Positions 1 to 7,788 of a DNA stretch of 64,000 nucleotides are shown here, piece after piece. The DNA is taken from the NCBI RefSeq assembly GCF_022869005.1, contig NZ_JALIEA010000016.1, positions 1 to 64,000 on the forward strand, in the 5' to 3' direction. This stretch comes from Corynebacterium kalidii (GTDB lineage: Bacteria > Actinomycetota > Actinomycetes > Mycobacteriales > Mycobacteriaceae). Made by a program: the position numbers and the translations under genes. The notes beneath the pieces were generated by a model. That model saw nothing but the letters and a program-made list of their open reading frames with translations, did no database searches and was not told the origin of the DNA. The first letter of the stretch is position 1. Each line of letters begins with the position of its first letter.

Positions 1-34
1 GGGCCCGAACCCCAGAAAGTGGACACGGGGTTGA

Positions 35-952
35 TTACGATACGTTCAACAGACTACCAGAAACTCCAGCTTCGAACACCTCCGGAGCCTGATGTCCACA
101 CCAAGAATGTCGACGTACAGAATTGTACCGAACACACCACCGGAACACTTCACGCCTGCAGGACAACTGATTCACAAATGATTTCCTATCCTTCAAAACC
201 TCACGCTTCATCGACGCGTTGAATGACTCAGCCAGAGAATTATCGGCACTGGCGCCCACCGCTCCCATCGACTGACGCACCTCGAAATCAGAACACAACC
301 GCCTGAACATCGACGAGCTGTACACGCTGCCGTGATCAGAATGAAAAACAGCACCATCGAGTGAACCTCGCTGATTCTTCGCCATCACCAACGCGTCACA
401 GACAAGATCGGCACGCATATGATCCGCGATAGAAAAGCCCACCAGGCGACGAGAATAACAGTCGATCACCGTCGCCAGGTACATAGTCGACCCTCCGGAC
501 ACCGGAAGATAGGTAATATCACCGACATAGACACGGTTCGCCCGGTCTGCAGCGAAGTTCCGACGCACGAGATCCGGAAACCTCGGTGCGCTCGGCGCCG
601 GGACCGTGGTGCGGACCCGGCGCTTCTTCGTGAACCCGGAAATCCCCTGGCAGCGCATGATCCTGGCGACACGTTTATGGTTAACCACCTGCACAGATGC
701 TGCCCCATCCGCTCGTTGTGACACTGTCACCGACGCGCGTGATGCAGGTGAACAGGCACGGTTGTTCAGTGGTGTACCACGACGGCCGGGAGCATTGAGT
801 TCAGCGGTAATACGTTTGGCGCCATAACACCCATCGTGTTCGGAGAATATAGCTCGAATCCGCGCACCGAGTGCCGCATCAGCGACGAGTCGTTCCCGGC
901 GTCGTGACGCGGAAGATTTCCACTTGTAGTATGAGGAACGATTGAGCATCAA
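35..952 (-). CDS. IS3-family transposase OrfB (DDE catalytic part)
   Basis: This is the integrase-core half of the IS3 transposase, 305 residues from the first ATG. The open frame continues upstream to about 1020 (VSRFRFVDDFRTEYSVKRLC), so in vivo it is probably made as an OrfA-OrfB frameshift fusion. Catalytic DDE residues are visible in VGDITYLP, HSDHGSVYSS and NSLAESFNASMKRE. Residues about 54-88, between AELNAP and VNHKRVARIMR, form a serine/alanine/arginine-rich insert of about 33 residues. Most relatives join these two blocks almost directly, so this copy may be altered or belong to an unusual subgroup. Confidence 0.9.
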   Translation of the reverse strand: MMLNRSSYYKWKSSASRRRERLVADAALGARIRAIFSEHDGCYGAKRITAELNAPGRRGTPLNNRACSPASRASVTVSQRADGAASVQVVNHKRVARIMRCQGISGFTKKRRVRTTVPAPSAPRFPDLVRRNFAADRANRVYVGDITYLPVSGGSTMYLATVIDCYSRRLVGFSIADHMRADLVCDALVMAKNQRGSLDGAVFHSDHGSVYSSSMFRRLCSDFEVRQSMGAVGASADNSLAESFNASMKREVLKDRKSFVNQLSCRREVFRWCVRYNSVRRHSWCGHQAPEVFEAGVSGSLLNVS

Positions 953-1014
953 TACCTCACATAGCCGCTTGACCGAGTACTCGGTGCGGAAGTCATCAAC
1001 GAACCGGAAGCGGC

Positions 1015-1332
1015 TTACCAGGTCGTCTCTTCGGCAAAATACTTTGCTGCCTTGCGAAGAATATCCCGTTCTTCCCTGAGTCGGTGGTTCTCGCGTTCGA
1101 GCTCGCGAATCTTCTCGTCTTTGCCGATCCCTGTGGCCGCCCGGTCGGAGCCCTCGGGCGAGACTGATTTCGTTGATCGTGGGCGGGTTCCGTAGCGGGT
1201 AAGCCAGTGCTGCAAGCTTCCCCTGCTGACGCCTAGTTCAGCGGCGATACGGTTGATGGACGCCCCGTCGGTGTTTTCGTAGAGCGTGACGGCGTCACGT
1301 TTGAATTGCTCACTGTAGGTGATGCGTGGCAT
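1015..1332 (-). CDS. IS3-family transposase OrfA
   Basis: This 105-residue protein is the DNA-binding half of an IS3-type transposase. An N-terminal helix-turn-helix (YSEQFKRDAVTLY, then GVSRGSLQHWL) is followed by a leucine-zipper-like coiled coil near residues 75-95 (KIRELERENHRLREERDIL). It ends in AKYFAEETTW just before the OrfB frame opens. The normal route to active transposase in this family is programmed -1 frameshifting between OrfA and OrfB, and the two frames here are offset as expected. Length is normal for the family, and nothing looks broken. Confidence 0.93.
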   Translation of the reverse strand: MPRITYSEQFKRDAVTLYENTDGASINRIAAELGVSRGSLQHWLTRYGTRPRSTKSVSPEGSDRAATGIGKDEKIRELERENHRLREERDILRKAAKYFAEETTW

Positions 1333-1510
1333 GGGGGTAGACTACCTTTCCTTCCCAGCGGACAGCTGGTGTCTGGGTGTCCACCACCCGGGGGTCGGGC
1401 CCATGATTTAAGGGAGGATCTAGTGCACAGCTGGTGAACGCTGGTGCTTGCTGCTTTTTTTGGGCCGCGTGCCGTGAGGTGTATACGGGCGGCGACAAGA
1501 AGATAAAAAC

Positions 1511-1553
1511 AGCCGGCCAGCCCTTGTGCATGTACACATGGGGCTGGCCGGCT
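1511..1553 (-). terminator. Rho-independent terminator of the small peptide gene
   Basis: A perfect 13-bp inverted repeat (AGCCGGCCAGCCC at 1511-1523, its complement at 1541-1553) encloses a 17-nt loop. Read on the minus strand, the stem is followed by GTTTTTATC, a good T-tract. It lies 30 nt after the stop codon of the 61-residue peptide gene. Confidence 0.88.
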
Positions 1554-1582
1554 GGGGTGAGGCCGCCTGGAAGCAGTGTTTT

Positions 1583-1768
1583 CTAGGAGGACAGTTCGAT
1601 GGCCGAGGAGCCGAGGTCCGCAGCGGAACCGACGGCTGCGGATCCGACGCCGATGGAGTCGAAGACGGTGCTTACGATGCTGGTTCCCAGCCCGATCCAG
1701 TCACCTGAGATGGCGGTGGTGACGATGCCGGTGATGGATTCGGCCAGTGCAGCTAGAGAGTCGATCAT
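1583..1768 (-). CDS. small amphipathic/hydrophobic helical peptide, possible corynebacterial porin-like protein
   Basis: The product has 61 residues, begins MIDSLAALAESITGIV and ends in a Gly/Ala/Ser-rich stretch. The start was chosen because a perfect AGGAGG lies 10 nt upstream (1779-1784); longer frames skip that signal. The peptide has no cleavable signal, no cysteine and almost no basic residues, and reads as one or two helices interrupted by GDWIGLG. Size, acidity and composition resemble the short mycolate-membrane channel peptides PorA/PorH of Corynebacterium, which also lack signal peptides, but no sequence identity is claimed. It has its own ribosome site and terminator. A toxin-like or phenol-soluble-modulin-like role is an alternative. 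Confidence 0.65.
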   Translation of the reverse strand: MIDSLAALAESITGIVTTAISGDWIGLGTSIVSTVFDSIGVGSAAVGSAADLGSSAIELSS

Positions 1769-1861
1769 GTTCGTGTATCCTCCTATGCTTTGCCCCATGG
1801 TGGTCGAGGCGGGTGGGTGGTGACGCAAGTGATGATAGCGTCACTTGCTGGACAGCGCTGG

Positions 1862-2386
1862 CTAGAACATGGTGTTGTCGTTGGCGGAGTCTTCGGGGAC
1901 GTCTTGGAGCACGTCCCAGTGTTCGACGATAATGCCATCGTCGACGCGGAAGATGTCGACGACGGCTTGACCGGTATCGTCATCATCGTTGGTGGAGTGG
2001 ACATGGAGGAAGACCAGGTCGTCGTTGACTGCTGAGCGCTTGATCTCGCCACGGTAGTCCGGATTGTCCTGGAAGTAGCCTGCGAAGTAGTCCACGAACG
2101 GTGCTTTTCCGTCAGGTACTTGCGGGTTGTGCTGGATGTAGTCGTCAGAGATGACATCAGCAGCGGAGATGTCGTGGTCGTTGAAGAAATCATTGTAGAA
2201 ATCTGTCACCAACTCGAGGTTCTCGTTGCTCGATGAAGAAGTGCTGGATGTCGGGGAGTCAGAGGTGGACTGCGATGTTGTGTCACCCGCGGGGGCGGTT
2301 GTGTCGACGTCGGAGTTTCCGCAGGCTGTGAGAGTGAGGGCGGTGACGGCGAGGGTGGTCGTGGCAAGCAGGCGATACTTCTTCAT
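1862..2386 (-). CDS. secreted SnoaL-like lipoprotein
   Basis: This 174-residue protein has a lipoprotein signal: positive MKKYRLL, a hydrophobic core, then the lipobox LTAC with the lipidated Cys at about residue 22. A Ser/Thr/Asp linker to about residue 55 follows. The rest matches the SnoaL-like/NTF2 fold (LVTDFYNDFFNDHD, DYIQHNPQVPDG, IFRVDDGIIVEHWDVLQ). Known relatives are small-molecule-binding proteins or polyketide-cyclase-like enzymes, and the substrate here is unknown. GAGAGG precedes the ATG. It is monocistronic and stands between the small peptide gene and a degraded recombination junction. Confidence 0.85.
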   Translation of the reverse strand: MKKYRLLATTTLAVTALTLTACGNSDVDTTAPAGDTTSQSTSDSPTSSTSSSSNENLELVTDFYNDFFNDHDISAADVISDDYIQHNPQVPDGKAPFVDYFAGYFQDNPDYRGEIKRSAVNDDLVFLHVHSTNDDDDTGQAVVDIFRVDDGIIVEHWDVLQDVPEDSANDNTMF

Positions 2387-2516
2387 TGGTCAACCTCTCT
2401 GTAGCTGCTTGGTAATCCGAGGTGGTGCCGGGGTCCTAGTTATTCTACCGGGTCTTCCAGGCCGCCCAGAGTAGTGGAAGCTGTAGGAGGAGCCGGCCGT
2501 AGGAGATGATCGGTAT

Positions 2517-2594
2517 CTAGGCGGTTTTATGCTGCCAGTCGTAGGTCATCTTGATGTTGCCGGGGAACACGGCGGTGAACAGGATGGCGGCGGC
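2517..2594 (-). pseudogene. C-terminal remnant of a DoxX-like membrane protein
   Basis: On the minus strand the last 25 codons read AAAILFTAVFPGNIKMTYDW and a few more residues before a stop. The AVFPGNIKM block resembles the end of DoxX/MauE-type membrane proteins (compare VAVFPANV-M). No upstream homologous coding survives, because a resolvase fragment of opposite orientation begins about ten bases away. The match is short, so the family call is tentative. Confidence 0.45.
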
Positions 2595-2604
2595 GGTTGC
2601 CCCG

Positions 2605-3108
2605 CCTGAGTTGGATGGGTGTCTCAAAGCGCTACGGGAGAGCGACACATTGGTCGTGTGGAAGCTGGATCGTCTCGGGCGGGATTTACGCCACCTGGTC
2701 ACGATCGTCGATGACCTGACCAAGCGGGGCGTGGGGCTCAAAGTACTCACCGGGCAGGGCGCGGCGGTAGATACTACGACCGCGCAAGGCAAGTTGGTGT
2801 TCGGGATCTTTGCTGCCCTGGCGGAGTTTCAGCGCGAGCTGATCTCTGAGCGCACCATCGCTGGCTTGCAGGCTGCCCGGGCTCGCGGTCGTCACGGTGG
2901 ATGACCGTTTAAGATGACGCCGGCGAAGCTGCGGTTAGCGATGGCATCGATGGGTCAACCGGGCACGAAAGTCAGTGACCTGTGTGAGGAGCTGGGGATC
3001 ACTCGACAGACTCTGTACCGCCATGTGTCACCGACAGGACAGCTACGTGACGACGGTCAGAAACTATTGGCCCGAAAGAACCTACCCCAGGAACGGTTGC
3101 GGGGATAG
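2605..3108 (+). pseudogene. serine resolvase/invertase, 5' truncated and with an internal stop
   Basis: The preserved part starts at PELDGCLKALRESDTLVVWK and includes LDRLGRDLRHLV and EFQRELISERT, typical of Tn3-type resolvases. The N-terminal catalytic serine region is missing, cut at the junction near 2600. The frame then hits TGA at 2902-2904 and continues in the same frame as PFKMTPAKLRLAMASM with the C-terminal helix-turn-helix (ELGITRQTLYRHV) to 3108. The stop sits where relatives have Arg (GGRP), consistent with CGA changed to TGA. It is therefore an inactive relic of a transposon, lying beside a metal-resistance pair. Confidence 0.88.
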
Positions 3109-3131
3109 CACAGGAGCATGTCGTGCTGGCG

Positions 3132-5249
3132 CTATGTGACCTTTACCGTCGTCTCGATCGGACGACGCGACGCTCTCACCCCGTTGAGGATCACGACGAT
3201 CTCCGCGACCTCGTGAACAAGAACCACCCCGGCCAGGCCGAGCACGCCGAACAACGCCAACGGGAACAGGACAACGATGATGGCTAGGGCCAGAACGATA
3301 TTGGCGGTCATGATCCGTCGACCCCGCCGGGCATGCGCCAGCGCTCCCGGAATCAGGCGCAGATCGTGACCGGTGAAGGCGATGTCGGCGGATTCGATCG
3401 CCGCCGCCGACCCCTTGGCACCCATAGCGATCCCGACAGTCGCGGTCGCCAGCGCCGGAGCGTCGTTGATCCCGTCGCCGACCATCACCGTCGGACCCTG
3501 CACGGTGAGACTCTCCACTGCGTTAGCTTTGTCCCTTGGCAGTTGTTCCGCACGCACATCAGTAATCCCGGCCTGATCAGCTAGTGCACGAGCGGTGCGT
3601 TCATTGTCGCCGGTGAGCATCACCGTGTCAATGCCCTGAGAGTGCAGCTTCCGGATCGTCTCAGCAGTTTCGGCGCGAAGCTCGTCGCGAATCCCAATCA
3701 CCCCGACGATCTGGTCCTCGGCCTCGACCACCACAGCTGTCATTCCGTTTTCGGCCATGGACCCGGCCTCGACCTCCAGCCTGCCGGGATCCAGCCATCG
3801 GGTGTTGCCGACCCGGACAGCCGTCTGCCCCACACGACCGCTGATACCGTGACCGGCGTCCTCCACGACATTCCGGGCCGAGATGACATGACCAGGACGC
3901 GCTGCGGCAGCAGTGGTGATCGCCGCGGCGAGTGGGTGCGTACTGTCTGTCTCCAGGGCGGCGGCGAGGGCAATGACCTCGTCGTCGTCCCATCCGTCGG
4001 CGGTCCGGACGTCGACGACCCGGGGCTCATTACGAGTCAGTGTGCCGGTCTTGTCCAGGGCCACCGTCCTGATCGTCCCGAACTGTTCGAATGCCTCACC
4101 CGACTTGATGACCACGCCAAACTTCGAGGCTGAACCGATCGCACTGATCACGGTCACCGGAACCGCGATAGCCAAGGCACATGGTGAGGCAGCGACGAGA
4201 ACCACCAGCGCCCGCTCGATCCAGGTGGCGGGGTCACCGAGCATGCTCCCGATCAGCGCGACCAGTGCGGAGGCGATCAACACCGTCGGCACCAGGGGTC
4301 GGGCGATGGTGTCGGCCAACCGGGCACGTTCGCCTTTCCTGGCATGGGCCTGTTCGACGAGGCTGACGATCTGGGTCAGGGAATTGTCAACCCCATCCGC
4401 TGTCGCCGCGATCCGCAGCGTCGCCGCCCCGTTGACCGCACCAGCAGGGACCTCGGCACCCGGTTCGACGGCGACAGGAATGGATTCGCCGGTCACCGCG
4501 GAGGTGTCAATACTCGAGCTGCCCTCCACCACCACGCCGTCAGTGGCGACGCGTTCGCCGGCGCCGACGACCAGGACGTCGGATCCGCGCACCTCGGCGG
4601 CAGTGACAGTGACTGTCCGTGTGCCGCGGGCGACGCGCACTGTATCGGGAATCAGGGCCAGCAATGCCCGCAGCTTCTCCTGGGCACGGCCCATCGCCCG
4701 GTCCTCGAGCGCCTCGGCCAAGGAGAACAGGAAAGCAAGTGCGGCGGCCTCCCCGACATGCCCCAGCACCACGGCGCCGACCGCGGCAATGGTCATCAAC
4801 AGCCCCACCCCCAGGCGCCCCCGTACCAGTTGGCGCAGAGCACCAGGGACGAAGGTGTAGGCACCGGCGAGAAGCGCGATCCACTGCAGCACGACGGCAA
4901 CTTCTGCGGCGTCTGCCCAGCCCAAAAGGTACCCTGCGCCCAGCGCAACTCCGCTGATCGCAGAAGGAAGCAGGTCAGTGTCACGCCACCAGGGCGGAGC
5001 CGCCTCGAATTCGGCGTCCGGGTCAACCTCCTCGGGGCCACAGCAAGCATCACCACCGCTGTAGCGCGCCGGAGTTCGGGCTGGCTTGGCGGTATCCTGC
5101 CCGCCACAACACGCGTCGTGACTGACGGAGGGCGTCTCGGCCAGGGTGCTCAACTGCAAGCGGTGTCGATCAGAATCTTCTGTACCAGGCCGCCTGGAGG
5201 TGTTAGCTGGTGTATGCGGTTCCGCTGGTCCGCAACAGAACTCGCTCAT
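3132..5249 (-). CDS. heavy-metal P1B-type ATPase (CtpG/CmtA-like efflux pump)
   Basis: This 705-residue membrane pump exports divalent soft metals, probably Cd/Pb/Zn. The N-terminal tail has three CC motifs (residues 5-6, 47-48, 69-70, each followed by Gly) instead of a folded heavy-metal-associated domain. Core motifs are TGES (253-256), the intramembrane SPC (355-357), the phosphorylation site DKTGT (399-403) and GDGINDAPA. The last helix carries HEVAEIVVILNGVR (from about 679), not the HEGxT typical of well-known SPC-type (P1B-4) pumps. Its ATG overlaps the stop of the CmtR regulator gene (ATGA), so the two are translationally coupled. The partner CmtR points to Cd/Pb resistance, like M. 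tuberculosis cmtR-cmtA (ctpG). It may have come with the adjacent transposon relics. Confidence 0.93.
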   Translation of the reverse strand: MSEFCCGPAEPHTPANTSRRPGTEDSDRHRLQLSTLAETPSVSHDACCGGQDTAKPARTPARYSGGDACCGPEEVDPDAEFEAAPPWWRDTDLLPSAISGVALGAGYLLGWADAAEVAVVLQWIALLAGAYTFVPGALRQLVRGRLGVGLLMTIAAVGAVVLGHVGEAAALAFLFSLAEALEDRAMGRAQEKLRALLALIPDTVRVARGTRTVTVTAAEVRGSDVLVVGAGERVATDGVVVEGSSSIDTSAVTGESIPVAVEPGAEVPAGAVNGAATLRIAATADGVDNSLTQIVSLVEQAHARKGERARLADTIARPLVPTVLIASALVALIGSMLGDPATWIERALVVLVAASPCALAIAVPVTVISAIGSASKFGVVIKSGEAFEQFGTIRTVALDKTGTLTRNEPRVVDVRTADGWDDDEVIALAAALETDSTHPLAAAITTAAAARPGHVISARNVVEDAGHGISGRVGQTAVRVGNTRWLDPGRLEVEAGSMAENGMTAVVVEAEDQIVGVIGIRDELRAETAETIRKLHSQGIDTVMLTGDNERTARALADQAGITDVRAEQLPRDKANAVESLTVQGPTVMVGDGINDAPALATATVGIAMGAKGSAAAIESADIAFTGHDLRLIPGALAHARRGRRIMTANIVLALAIIVVLFPLALFGVLGLAGVVLVHEVAEIVVILNGVRASRRPIETTVKVT

Positions 5250-5662
5250 GCCAGATCCTCTCGACCCGATCCCCCATCGAAGTGAAGAAGAGGATCACTG
5301 TCATCGTCTGAGCAGTCCGCAGAGCACCCCGGCACCGTACAGCGCTCCTCGACGCAGGCGACTTCACCGTCGTCAACAGCTACAACGACATTGACCAGAG
5401 CCTCCAGCGCCTGGCTCAGATGCGGGTCCGCGATCTCATAGCGCGTACGGCGTCCCTCCGGGGTGGCGACGACTAAGCCGCACCCACGTAAACAGGCCAA
5501 GTGGTTGGACACATTGGTACGGGATAAGTCCAGATCACGGGACAATTGTGCAGGGTGACCGGGTGCTTCCAACAGGCTCAGCAGTATCCGGGAGCGGTTC
5601 GGGTCGGCCATCGCCCGGCCCAGTCTGTTCATAACGTCAATTCGAGAAGCTATAGTCAGCAT
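5246..5662 (-). CDS. cmtR: CmtR-type ArsR-family Cd/Pb-responsive repressor
   Basis: This 138-residue winged-helix ArsR/SmtB repressor carries the CmtR metal site. Cys57 and Cys61 lie in SNHLACLRGCGLV, the same numbering as M. tuberculosis CmtR, and Cys103 in EVACVEERC corresponds to the third ligand, Cys102. The C-terminal tail has further cysteines (residues 108, 113 and 117). It is first in a two-gene unit with the P-type ATPase. A perfect palindrome lies just upstream and there is no ribosome-binding site, so the mRNA may be leaderless. Expected behaviour is DNA release on Cd(II) or Pb(II) binding. Confidence 0.9.
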   Translation of the reverse strand: MLTIASRIDVMNRLGRAMADPNRSRILLSLLEAPGHPAQLSRDLDLSRTNVSNHLACLRGCGLVVATPEGRRTRYEIADPHLSQALEALVNVVVAVDDGEVACVEERCTVPGCSADCSDDDSDPLLHFDGGSGREDLA

Positions 5663-5672
5663 GTAATGACCA

Positions 5673-5688
5673 TACAGTGATCACTGTA
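5673..5688 (-). promoter_or_regulatory. putative CmtR operator overlapping the promoter
   Basis: The perfect 16-bp palindrome TACAGTGATCACTGTA ends 10 nt before the cmtR start codon. On the minus strand it is followed by TGG TCATTAC ATG, and its last bases form a plausible -10 (TATGGT), so bound repressor would cover the promoter. The palindrome is directly visible; its role is inferred from position. Confidence 0.65.
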
Positions 5689-5806
5689 CTGATAGCCAGA
5701 GTGCATGCCTCAAAGATACGATCGAGTCAACAATCGTGGACAACACCGGTGCGGATCCGGTATGCCACCATCGAATCTGCCGGTCCGGAAGACGTCGACC
5801 TGATCG

Positions 5807-6079
5807 TTGTTTTCACAAGCGGGATACGCTGAAACCCACCTCAACCACGACGTTGCCCTCCGCTGCCGAAGCTCTGATCATCAACCCCCTCTCTCCGACA
5901 CCGGACTGATCTTCACCTGTTTCCAACGTGACCCGGGTACGTCCTTCATCCCGGTGCAGCGGCGTCTCGCCGAGGGCGACCGGTTGAACGAGTGGATCAC
6001 CCACGTCGGTTCCGCGGTGTTCCACGTTCCGGGCGGGACATCCGGCGACAGCTACTGGGGTGAGGACCTGCTGGGGTAG
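5807..6079 (+). pseudogene. C-terminal fragment of a Dyp-type peroxidase (EfeB-like)
   Basis: The last ~75 residues match the C-terminus of EfeB/Dyp-type haem peroxidases: NHDVALR, GLIFTCFQRDPGTSFIPVQ, RLAEGDRLNEWITHVGSAVF and GTSGDSYWGEDLL. The rest of the enzyme, including the haem-binding His and the Tat signal, is absent, and the sequence between VALR and PPLSDTG is garbled (CRSSDH in place of the usual RSY-YD). The first Met is not a credible start. This is a decayed remnant left by rearrangement next to the IS zone. Confidence 0.75.
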
Positions 6080-6233
6080 GTGTGGGCCTATCGCTGATTT
6101 CTACTTATGGCTACTCGTCGGAGGCGGCCCCGTGGAAGCTCGCCCCGACGTGTTGTCTTTGGGATTGCAGATGGGTTCTGACAATTGTGCAGAACTCTTC
6201 TGAAACTGACAGCCCCAGACAAGGAGACCCCAG

Positions 6234-6530
6234 ATGCTGACTGACGTCACCGATACCACCATCCGTACGACCCAGAACTGGAGCCAGCTCGCGATACCCG
6301 GCGGCGCCGGCGCCGCCGGCGGACTATCGACCGGTGAGTACGCCCTGCTCCCCTACCTCGTGGTTCTGCTCGGCCGCCCGGAGGAGGCGCCGGGTGATTT
6401 CGCCGCAATATATGAGCAGCTTGATGCTCGAGACCGGTTCAGTATTTCCTCGGTACCTACGGACGTCGGGAACCAGACCCACCGGGATGACGTAGCCAGG
6501 ACTGCGTTCCTGTGCCGTGACCGGCATTGA
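6234..6530 (+). CDS. hypothetical protein, possibly a truncated gene
   Basis: A 98-residue frame starts MLTDVTDTTIRTTQNWSQLA and has a good AAGGAG seven nucleotides before its ATG, which is the main reason to list it. Residues 23-45 are Gly/Ala-rich then hydrophobic (GEYALLPYLVVLLG). The second half has no family resemblance that I recognise and may be read-through into unrelated DNA after a truncation. A GC-rich hairpin (GGCGCCGGCGCCGCC) falls inside the coding region. Confidence 0.35.
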   Translation: MLTDVTDTTIRTTQNWSQLAIPGGAGAAGGLSTGEYALLPYLVVLLGRPEEAPGDFAAIYEQLDARDRFSISSVPTDVGNQTHRDDVARTAFLCRDRH

Positions 6531-6540
6531 AACATGGACG

Positions 6541-6794
6541 GCCAATCAGTTCAGTTCTCCTGTCCATCTTTCGGGGATTGTTCGTTCGGCCCGTGAATTG
6601 GTAAATTAACGAACCGTGCTTCCGGTACGTGCGGCGAGATCGCTACAGCTTAAGACTTTGGATAATGGTCGCTTAGTGAACCCGTTTCCGCAACTGTCAT
6701 TAGGAAACAGTTTAGCGGTACGCATGGTAGTCAAAGTCATTGTTCCAGTGATCCTCGGGTGCCGAAGACGTTCGTATCACGGGGACCGAGAAGA
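6541..6794. other. unassigned intergenic DNA
   Basis: This stretch is relatively AT-rich between a doubtful small gene and the left end of the IS1634-type element. No convincing gene, tRNA or repeat was found in it. It probably consists of scrambled remnants. Confidence 0.4.
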
Positions 6795-7780
6795 CCTGAC
6801 TTGGCTCAAATTAGTACGGTTTCTCGACGTCCCGTCGCTTGATATTGTTCACAAGTTCGGATAACTCCGGCGGCAACGGCACCGCGGCCACCGCCTCGTG
6901 CCCACCGACATTGATCCGCATCTCCCGGTACCCACGCAGCTGCTGCACCAGCTTCTTCAGCGACCACCCCGTCACCGTCTCCAACCAGCCCCGACAGCCA
7001 ACGCGGACATCACTACCGTCAGATGTGCATCAATCGAATCTTTGAGCGTGTGAAAGATCGGCCGAGCCCGAAGATCCGATTTCGCCATCCGGAACGAGCG
7101 TTCGATCTGGAACAATCGGCGGTAGTGGCCGATGATCTCCATCGGGTCGTCATCAACCCTGCTGGTCACATATGCTTTGATGCCGGCGAGTTCCCGATGC
7201 TGGCTGGCCAACTCCAGGTTGACCTGCTTGGTGGTCTTACCCATCGTCACATACCGGTTGCGCTTGACCGGGGTCTTGCCCGCGGCGATGTCACGGGCTT
7301 TGCGTAGTGATTCGTCGATGCCCTTGATCGTGCGGCGGGCCCGGTCGGCCGAATAGTGGTGGATCGTCTTCGACGGTCGGATTCCTTTCTCCGGATTCCC
7401 TGGATCCCGGGCGACCCAGACCTGATCATGGACGTAGTCCACCCCAGGATTGTTCTTCCACCAGTTTCAGATCACATGCGGGATCTCCCGGGTCTTGCCA
7501 CCCAGCACGTACGACAGTCCCGCGGTGTCCAGATCCCGCCGGTTGGCGTCACTGATCATCCCCGCGTCGGCGACGACAGTGACATCGGTGAGGTCGTAGG
7601 TTCCCATGAACTCCTTCACCGATGGTAGGAATGTCTTGGTCTCTGCTTTGTTGCCCTCGAAGGCCTGGATACGCAGCGGGAACCCGTTGACGTCGGTGAG
7701 CATCCCGACGGTGATTTGCGGGTCGATGCGACGTTCCTTGGAGAATCCCGGCTCGCGGAACCCATCGCCTTCGTCTGATT

Positions 7781-7788
7781 CCCAATAC
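7781..7788. repeat. target-site duplication of the ISL3 element (left copy)
   Basis: CCCAATAC is repeated exactly at 9245-9252. The two copies flank the inverted-repeat ends directly and lie in the codons for LYW of the interrupted transposase. Confidence 0.93.

Larger units (their letters stand above)
1..1403 (-). mobile_element. IS3-family insertion sequence
   Basis: The element carries an orfA/orfB pair on the minus strand. Its ends are imperfect inverted repeats: bases 1-26 begin GGGCCCGAACCCC and end GTGGACAC, and the complement of about 1377-1402 reads GGGCCCGACCCCC...GTGGACAC (about 21 of 26 matches). The left end coincides with the window start, so the last outer base and any target duplication on that side cannot be seen. 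The right end is near 1402-1403. Confidence 0.85.

Noticed and set aside
2902..2914. A frameshift separating two resolvase pieces.
   Set aside because: The two pieces are in the same frame (2914 minus 2551 is divisible by three); a single in-frame stop codon explains the split.
5721..5806. A coding fragment reading RYATIESAGPEDVDLIVV before the peroxidase remnant.
   Set aside because: It is short, stops quickly and matches no family I recognise.
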